A DNA stretch of 64,000 bases from Verpa conica (taxonomy: Eukaryota > Ascomycota > Pezizomycetes > Pezizales > Morchellaceae): the NCBI GenBank assembly GCA_033030425.1, contig JAUFSD010000001.1:992001-1056000 (forward strand), read 5' to 3'. Shown here one piece after another: positions 55,350 to 64,000 of the stretch. Position 1 is the stretch's first letter. Each line of letters opens with the position of its first letter. The notes beneath the pieces were generated by a model, which saw nothing but the letters and a program-made list of their open reading frames with translations, was not told where the DNA came from and made no database searches. Position numbers and translations under genes: made by a program.

Positions 55350-56374
55350 TTAAAGCAAAATTTGCGATGCAATATTAAAAATCCACCCAGGATCTTGCCA
55401 TCCTTCACCTTCATCCCTCAATCGACGTTGCTGCTCTCTTATGTTTTGATCACCAGATGCCTCAACTCTTGCCCGCTCTTTCCTCGCTTTCACTGATCTA
55501 CGCTCCTCCTCATATCCATCTAGAGATCCATCAGAATCAGTATCATCGTCGGCAAACACAGACCATCCAATTAGTCTATCCACAAACTGTCCAAGGCCAA
55601 ACCCTCTCGGAATGTCCATATATTCCTCTCCCTCCTCTCCATCTTCACCCCCCATAAACTCAAACTCGTACTCTCTCCTTTTTAGGCTAGAACCTTCAAG
55701 TGCCTCTAAGCCATCCACATGAAATTCGCCGCTAAAATTCTTTGATAACCTACGTCTAGGTGTTACAGGCGAGAACTCATCATCGGCACCGTAATATATG
55801 CTGCACTCATCATCCTCTCCTTCCCTGATAAGACTAGTCGAACTAGCACGGCTAGTTAACCAGCTTTGACCTTTGCTTTCGCGCGTCTCAGACGTGAGGG
55901 CTGCACCAGTCCTCTGCAACCATTGATTGGATGTAGAACGGGAATGTGAGATTGTCAATTGAGAGGATGATTTGGATTTCGGAAGTTCGCTGTAGGTTTT
56001 GCGTTGAGAAGTGAAGGAGTGATCTCTGGAGAGGATACCAGGAGTTGTTGGAGCCTATAAGGTCGTAAAAAAGAATATGTAAATAATTTTTTCAGCGGGT
56101 ATGTCGATAACGAGAGGTGGAAGTCACCTCCCCTCTCGCTGGTTTAACCCAAGAAAGCGAATTTCACAAGTAGGAGAGAACCGACCGAAAGACCTTGGAT
56201 ATAAGACCCGGACCGCCTCTTTTCGTCTTTCCGATTAAAATCCTGCTCAGTGATGGAGGCTGATGTGAGTGGCGACAGCGACAGATGACTGAAATTAATA
56301 TTCCCCGTCGACCTCCTAGAGTGCCGCCTACTGTGAGGCAGGGGGGTCCTATACGATACTTCTGAATCTGCCAT
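55350..56374 (-). CDS. DUF3984-like fungal protein, two exons
   Basis: Function unknown. The family appears restricted to filamentous ascomycetes. Exons 56186-56374 and 55350-56054 give about 297 residues. The donor chosen (GTCGGT, 56185) keeps frame, but an alternative a few bases away is possible. The N-terminus is MADSEVSYRTPLPHSRRHSR with Ser-rich phospho-site-like sequence. Then come TPGILSRDHSF, a basic TPRRRLSK and an acidic segment. The C-terminal GFGLGQFVDRLIGWSVF and WQDPGWIFNIASQILL are the most family-like parts. No signal peptide or membrane segment. Confidence 0.7.
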
Positions 56375-57774
56375 GAAGACAGTAGTTTTGGGTGAAACAG
56401 GTGTATTTTGCGAACACTCGACGGCTAAATATCTTAGTGGTAGAATGAGGTTGAACGGTCGACGTAGGATGTTTATCTCAGACCACGTGACTAAGAACTA
56501 TGTGTAGGGCTTGGTAACTGATGGGGAGTTACATACCTATTTGAGCGCAGCCGATTGGCATGTGAAACCAAGGTTTAATGATATTATAATGCAGACGCCG
56601 AATCTACGATATTCTACGCATAAACTCCCCGTGCATCGTGAGAACTATATCCTATAATATTCTACACTATATGTACTTACCAACATGTCGATGATCGGAT
56701 CGGATCGTAACTTTTAGCATCAGGCAATACCCCTACAAGCCCCACATTCCTCCTTTACCCGTGGCTGCCCTTCGTGTCTAATGTTACTCTTCGACTTTCC
56801 TCGAGCATGAGATTTTCTGGGGAAATGAACCCCATCGCCTTTTACACGGCACTTGCTAAGGCGTACAACCGTCCGATTGCCAACATCGCATTCTCTGGAA
56901 ATCGCATTGCCGCTCTTTCTTTGCTTCTCTAGGTTGGCCGCAGCATCTCAGTACATCTGATTTGCCCCTCTCTGCCAGATCTCCATGGATGTGCAGGAGT
57001 GTGGCTTTTTCTTCTTTCTAGGATGTTGGATACGATTAATCACACTTTGGACAACCATCGGGCTATTCGCCTATGATGTAGGTTTTGATTGGGAGGTATT
57101 TTTCATGGATTCGGATTGCAAAAGAGGTTGATAATATGCTATCACCCGAATACATATTGCTTGTATACTTAATAGAGGCGTATAGCAATTTCCCTTTGTT
57201 CACCAATACCATAAGCGGCGAGTGATGTCTCATGAAATTTGATGATAAGTAACGTCACTTTATTTCATTACTATTATATGTGCTGTGGAATTATACTTAA
57301 TCCTTTTTTTCATAGGGCCTTTATTTGCAGCAGAAACAGGCCCCCAGTAACCCCATGAGCGGTCGGGTCTTATTGGTACTTTTGCAAATGCAACCGGCAA
57401 ACCATGCTTCACAATCACACAAAACTTACTGATCTTGCTTCTCCATAAATATCAAGCGTACTTCGCTGGGTTTTATGATACATCACAAAACCAACATTAG
57501 GATCATCACTACACCCTAGGAGCGTCTAAGAGTAATTAATAGTAAGCATGCCTCGCGTATTCGTATTTTATTATTCACCAAAGTTATTACTATAATTAGG
57601 AAAAAACATTTTGAGTTTAATTTCATAAGACTCTTTTCCCTCGCCAATTATAAAAACCTATATACAGCTCTGGCTGCTTCTGAGGGTCCTGCACAAAGAA
57701 AGATGCCTATAGCAAGCCCTAAATAAATTTTTAAAAAACGCCCCATCAACTCGATCTCTTACACCATGATCGTG
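56375..57774. other. Long intergenic region, no gene recognised
   Basis: 1.4 kb. It contains the upstream region of the DUF3984-like gene (to about 56600) and further AT-rich sequence with only short open frames. No repeat or RNA gene was recognised. Confidence 0.45.
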
Positions 57775-58249
57775 TTATTTATTGTCAGCAATCGTGCCTC
57801 CATTCTTTGCAGTGACGAATCTTTTGAAAGCAGCGCCGAGGAAACCATCCGGAGGCTTCTGGTCATTGTAGCTGTCAGACATATGTTTTCCTCTTGCAGT
57901 TTCGAGGTTTTTGAACATTGGGGCCCCGTGGCCATCGTTTCCTCCACCGAAGGACTAGAGGTAGAAGTGTTAGAAACGAATGGAGGTGAGGTAATAAGCT
58001 AGTAGAGGAGAACGGCAGAGGGTCTAACTGAGAGAGGTGTCTAAGGATGTATTTAGTACCCACCAGTCGTTTCTTCCTGTATTGGCCTTGAGTCTCATTG
58101 CGAGGAGTATCTTCAGTAGAGGAGGCTGTGGAAATATTGTGAAGGGGATTAGAGGCGATGGTAGAATTTTTCTCAGGCTGTGAATTGAACTGACTCGCTC
58201 GGGTGTCATAGTCAACATTGGGGGGATTTGTACTATTCTGAGACATCAT
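57775..58249 (-). CDS. Small unrecognised protein, two exons
   Basis: Exons 58064-58249 and 57775-57954 (intron 109 bp) give about 121 residues. The first exon is polar and disordered-looking (MMSQNSTNPPNVDYDTRASQ...). The second reads SFGGGNDGHGAPMFKNLETA, then DSYNDQKPPDGFLGAAFKRF to the end at NGGTIADNK. The Gly-rich turn and the amphipathic segment before the terminus look conserved, but I cannot name the family. Splice sites (GTGGGT / CTCTAG) are acceptable, and the second frame is open without another explanation. A second in-frame Met lies one codon inside the start. Confidence 0.6.
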
Positions 58250-59039
58250 GGGTTAAAGTCCGTGTGTTTTATTTTACAGAAGGATAGTTGAAGTAATGTG
58301 AGTAATAGGAGGGGGTTTGGGTATTCACACTCTCTATATAAAGAAAGAGCATCACCTACGTCATCTCACAGGATTATGAATACTGCGGGGCGAAATCCGC
58401 GGGGAAACAAAGGCGTGAGAAGTCCTCATGATAAAGTATGCTCAGTGACCAATCTTACAGCCTGCGTTGTCTCTGAAGCTGTGGATCGCCAAGATGTGCA
58501 TACAATATGATTGATAACCCCTCATCTGGGAAACTCTCTGGTAGCTCTTGCATCTGGAAAAGTAGAATCTATGGATTTGGTGAATGAGTACCTACCACGT
58601 ACTTAACGAGTAGTAGTGTAACTTCAGACCAGGCGATAGTCTATGGGACATTCAAATGTTTATCACCAACCTTTGAGGTATCAAAGACCCCCATTCTCCA
58701 GGCCATCGGGATACTGAAGCTATGGGACCCTAATTGTATTGTATTGGGATTAGAATTGACACTAGATTCCGCCTATCAAAGCTTTAATCTTGATATTCCA
58801 TGTACAATAAATGGAAACATGGGGGGAAGCCCGAGTTTATTTCCCCTATGATACTCATCCTATGAAGAGAAAGACCCCGAATCTACCATTCAAAAAATAC
58901 TACTTATTGATAGCCTTTCCATTTTTTGTGTGGAGGCTTAATCATGGGATATAGCCGTCCTAGGTGGTAGTTGATATTGTTCTTCTTCATTGGAGGTCCT
59001 TTCTATTTCACCATAAGAATCTCAGTTAGCATGTACACA
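58250..59039. other. Intergenic, no gene recognised
   Basis: About 790 bp of AT-rich spacer between two minus-strand genes. Nothing beyond short open frames. Confidence 0.45.
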
Positions 59040-59311
59040 CTAGTCTAAGGCATCTAGAAAATCGTCCACCTTAGCATCCATACAGCCTCTCAGTTGCTCC
59101 TCAATCTTCCCACACCCTTCAACAGCGTATCCTTGAGATGCCCAGCAACTCAACAATGTCGCCATCACACCAATACATGGGTTCTTTGAGGTCTGGTTGG
59201 GGTTGGTGACGCGTAGATTCCGCAAGGGTGGGAGACGCATTACCTGTCACAATTGAGAGTGAGTAAGCTTCAATAAATGGGGGTGAGTTGTTTGGTTACC
59301 TCTTGGCCCAT
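59040..59311 (-). CDS. MRP10: Mitochondrial small ribosomal subunit protein mS37 (MRP10), two exons
   Basis: A twin CX9C protein imported through the intermembrane-space Mia40 pathway and assembled into the mitoribosome small subunit. Exon 1 is 12 nt (59300-59311, MGQE) and exon 2 is 59040-59243, giving 71 residues. MRLPPLRNLRV is the family's basic N-terminus. The cysteine pairs CIGVMATLLSC and CGKIEEQLRGC each have nine residues between cysteines. The start could instead be the Met at 59240 (second exon, second codon), since the 12-nt first exon rests on the splice reading MGQE-VMRLPP. Either gives a functional-looking protein. Confidence 0.88.
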
Positions 59312-59648
59312 CTTTTCAATTTTGTTTAGAGATTTTCGTTTATGAACGTCGGTTTTGAGATCGTGGATGGTGCCGTGGGTGGTGGGATAAAACTAGCATG
59401 CAGTTGAGCCGCATTGTCGGGTCCTACATACACATTAGAAATTAGATAGAATATATACAGAAGTATTCAATTATATCAAAAAATCACTTGCAATTTGCTT
59501 TAGGATACTATGCACCAGTTCTATCCTATTTTCTTTTTTTCTGCAGATAAAATGTTACCTTCATTGCCAGCTATGTTCATTACTACATGTACGATAGGCA
59601 AAGTACCAAGCAAGTGTCGGGCTGGGGAGATTACCTCAAGGTTTTGAG
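59312..59648. other. MRP10 upstream region, no other gene recognised
   Basis: 337 bp of mostly AT-rich sequence upstream of the MRP10 start. It must contain the MRP10 promoter. No specific motif was recognised. Confidence 0.4.
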
Positions 59649-59810
59649 TACTCGGGTCAGGGAAAAAGTACCAGAAAACAGGGGAGTCACTGCCAGGGTA
59701 AGTTTGTATGGTAGAATATCAAGGCATGGCGCTACTAGTAGTTTCCTCATACTAATTGGCCCTGGTCTTGACCCCCCCGGTTTTCTGGTACTTTTTCCCT
59801 GACCCGAGTA
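59649..59810. mobile_element. Palindromic MITE, 162 bp including TA flanks
   Basis: TACTCGGGTCAGGGAAAAAG at the left and its inverted copy CTTTTTCCCTGACCCGAGTA at the right extend over about 36 bp, with CCAGAAAAC also paired. The outer TA on each side fits a TA target duplication. The interior is about 90 bp and non-coding. Confidence 0.8.
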
Positions 59811-60575
59811 TAGTCCCACCTTGTTATCCCTTGTGAAGATTATTTTGACTAATTTTTCTAGAATAATGCCCCCCCTTTTGTTTGTTTGTTTGTTTTTTGG
59901 GGGGGGTAGCATTTTTACCACCAAAGGGATAAAGAATGCGTATCCTTAGAACTAATTTTTTTATATTTACAGTAGGTTATTCCTTGTTGCTACACATAGA
60001 AAGACATAACTTATTTATTTTTCCCCTTTAGGATATATCTTCCCCCAATCCTGATAGAACTTTATTTATTTATACCCCAAATAAAGATCTCAGCTTGTTC
60101 CTTGGTCTGAGATACATACTTACAGCTTGAATTTTTTGGCCCGTTGTGCCCGAGTACGAATTCTAAAATCTACCGCCGTGGCCACCTACAGCTTGGGGGC
60201 TGCGTGCGAAATGCTTGAAAATGGGGAAACGCATACTATTATAGAATTATAGGCCTCTAAAATATACTTGTTGACAAGTCTTTTAACTTCCTAATACTAC
60301 CCACTTTGTTTTTGATAGTATACTCATATACACTAACGTTTATCTTAGAAGTTTTGTTCATCATCTAAAGCACATTTAAAATAAGCTCCAGAAGGCATAT
60401 TTCCGTGGGGTCAGCTAGAGACAAGCTCCATATAGTACAGCAGTTATTTTTTATTAAAATACTTGTACAAAGAGAGGATAATTTACCATCTATCACTAAA
60501 AAAACCGCAACCCACAAGGCAATCGCCCGCTAGAGTTGGTTAAAATAAAGGTCATATGATCTAGAAGCCCGTGCG
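59811..60575. other. Intergenic, no gene recognised
   Basis: About 765 bp of AT-rich sequence with a TTTG/poly-G stretch near 59877-59907 (simple repeats). Nothing else was recognised. Confidence 0.45.
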
Positions 60576-62257
<1,682 letters not shown>

Positions 62258-62616
62258 CTTCTGCAAAGTGTTGTATCGGAGTCCTTCTAAAAACTAAAAT
62301 TCCTCAGTAACAATATACTGTTATATTTAAAGGCGGGATCACCTTCTGGGGAGATGAGAAAAGAATGGGCGATGAGCGATAATGTTCTTTGATAATGGTG
62401 TGGGGTAAGAGTGGTTGCACGGCATTTTGTAATTCACCAGCCACACAAAGCCACAAGGGCTATTGTCTCTAGACGTCTTAGAGTTCTACCACATACACCA
62501 GCAAAGCGGCGGACGATCTTTCCAGGGCTTCCATATATCTAGGTGTACGAAGAAACACAAATATTCGTTCCTTCGCCGGGAGACTCGATACCACGAGTCG
62601 GCATGATCTATAGGTA
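62258..62616. promoter_or_regulatory. Divergent region between MAP2 and J-domain gene
   Basis: 359 bp between divergent starts. Both promoters must lie here. No specific element was recognised. Confidence 0.35.
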
Positions 62617-63391
62617 ATGCCATCGCGCTCGCCCCCCTACTCAGTCTTCTATAGAACACATACTTTCCACCTCCGTTCACGATTCCACACCTCTACTGTA
62701 CGCCCTATAGAGGCCAAGGAAGGCACTCATTATGATACCCTCAACCTCTCTCCACACTCAACACGTGCGGAAATCAAAAAGTATGACTATATTTACACCT
62801 ATTATTTCCTTTATTAAGGGACTAACCGCACACAGACGATACTTTGAGCTCAGCAAAACCCACCACCCTGACCATAACCGTAATGACCCCCAAGCCTCAA
62901 AACGCTTCGTTAAGATAAGCACTGCCTACGCCATCCTTGGGCATGAAAAACACCGCGTAAAATACGACCGCGACCTTGCACGAAGGCACGGCAAGGCACA
63001 ACATACAGGTCCCGTGGGGGGACGGCCAGCGAGTGGATTAAGTAGAAGGCGTAGCCAATTCCACGGGCCACCACCTTCATTTTCTCGGAGTGGCGGGTGG
63101 AGCACATTTAATGGTAAACCTACCCATACAGGACAGGGAAGACATGCTCCTAGTTCAGGTGTCGAAGGGCGAGGTACTGGAATGGGAGGTTCAGCAAGTG
63201 GGTGGGCTGATGATGTTCCACACTTTAATTATGGGCAGAAGTACCGACAGCACCACGAACAGCAGAGTCGGTGGGCGTATAGGGCTAGACAGCGTAGATT
63301 CGAGCCTGATACTGGCATAATCTTTCCATTGATTGGTGTGACAACTATATTGATTGGTGTAGTTTCTATAGCGGCTTATACAAGTTCGTAG
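62617..63391 (+). CDS. J-domain protein with C-terminal membrane segment, two exons
   Basis: A DnaJ-type co-chaperone that would stimulate an Hsp70. Exons 62617-62780 and 62836-63391 (intron 55 bp) give 239 residues. The N-terminus (MPSRSPPYSVFYRTHTFHLR, then SRFHTSTVRPIE) is Arg/Ser-rich without acidic residues, consistent with a mitochondrial presequence. The J-domain spans about 41-110, with HYDTLNLSPHSTRAEIKK, the invariant HPD in KTHHPDHN, and FVKISTAYAILGHEKHRVKY. A Gly/Ser/Arg-rich middle follows. The C-terminus has one hydrophobic stretch, GIIFPLIGVTTILIGVVSIA, near residues 216-235. The layout recalls the mitochondrial DNAJC30 type, but assignment below J-domain protein is inference. 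Confidence 0.88.
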
Positions 63392-64000
63392 GATGGCTAG
63401 AACGCCTATAATATATGCACATTAACAATTATTGTTTGCTAAGCACAAGATAATCTAATATTCTACTCTGAGAGAACCTATAGCCTGATATGGGTAGTTG
63501 ATATCATGATGAATCGAATAGGGCTGAGCAAAGGCAAGGACTGAGGTCACTGCTAGAGACCAAGCTGGGGTACCCGAGGAGGTTTGTTTTCAGGGTTTGT
63601 TGACCTCTCTGAAAGGAAGTTACCCCACCTCATGGATGTTTTGGTATACAAGCGAACATCAAAATAATACTTCACAAAATTCTTACATAAATTTGTTTAG
63701 TAAATTTTTTGTAGAGTACATTTGATATTAAAAGGAAATGCAGAATGGGAGGACTCTAAAAAAACACGACGAATGAAGTCTTTGTTTCTTTTCAAGAACT
63801 TCATTTCTCTACAAACGCCAACTTTGAACCCAATATACTCCCGGTTTCTACTTCGTATTGATATCTCTAGAACTTATAAGTCTATGTCCTTCACTTAGAT
63901 GGAATTTATATTTAGGAATTCTTACAAAGTATCGTAATTCTTTTTAGATTCTACGATTAAGCCTCGAAAACGAAGTTAAGGCCGACCTTATGAGCGGCTG
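63392..64000. other. Intergenic to window edge, no gene recognised
   Basis: About 610 bp of AT-rich sequence downstream of the J-domain gene. No coding or structural feature was recognised. Confidence 0.45.

Overview
The window looks like nuclear DNA of a filamentous ascomycete (Pezizomycotina). Genes are compact, with many introns of about 50-100 bp, canonical GT/AG sites and YTNAC-like branch points. The gene set is typical of fungi: Cut8/STS1, a DUF3984-like protein, MRP10, a sphingolipid delta-4 desaturase. The transposable elements (Ty3/Gypsy chromovirus, Tc1/mariner, KDZ/Plavaka) are also fungal. A repeat-rich early-diverging class such as Pezizomycetes would fit, but that is inference. 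No prokaryotic, organellar or tRNA/rRNA feature was recognised. Exon joins were read by hand from splice motifs and reading frame.

Region 1 (1-8.3 kb) is genic: an unrecognised acidic protein (-), the WD40 mRNA-export factor RAE1/Gle2 (+) and asparagine synthetase (+, 10 exons), with two short MITEs.

Region 2 (8.3-37.6 kb) is a nest of mobile elements. The oldest layer is a Tc1/mariner transposase (-) whose coding remnant is spread over 8349-26930. It is broken by an LTR-like insertion, a 9.1-kb KDZ/Plavaka transposon (9657-18767) and further elements that all share the terminus CATCAGCAAA...TTTGCTGATG. One of these (18995-26821) contains a Gypsy chromovirus with two LTRs. Further right, three related elements (30031-31825, 32660-37480, 34509-36961) sit in older TA-flanked elements and carry CAG-rich minisatellites and two solo LTRs. 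Seven of the nine CATCAGCAAA elements have matching 2-bp flanking repeats, and several empty sites can be read directly. The 9.1-kb member encodes a Plavaka-type transposase plus two other genes and shares about 130 bp of end sequence with the short copies, so it is the likely source of mobility for that subfamily.

Region 3 (37.6-64 kb) returns to housekeeping genes: RRP41 exosome subunit (-), RPT4 proteasome ATPase (-), sphingolipid delta-4 desaturase (+), riboflavin kinase (-), VAP/SCS2 (-), a UBA/UBX protein (+), a UDP-glucuronate decarboxylase-like enzyme (-), STS1/Cut8 (+), a DUF3984-like protein (-), a small conserved-looking protein (-), MRP10/mS37 (-), methionine aminopeptidase 2 (-) and a J-domain membrane protein (+). 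They do not form one pathway. RPT4, the UBX protein and STS1 all relate to ubiquitin/proteasome function, but such proximity may be chance. Several of these genes have very small exons: 3 nt in RRP41, 7 nt in asparagine synthetase, 12 nt in RPT4 and MRP10.
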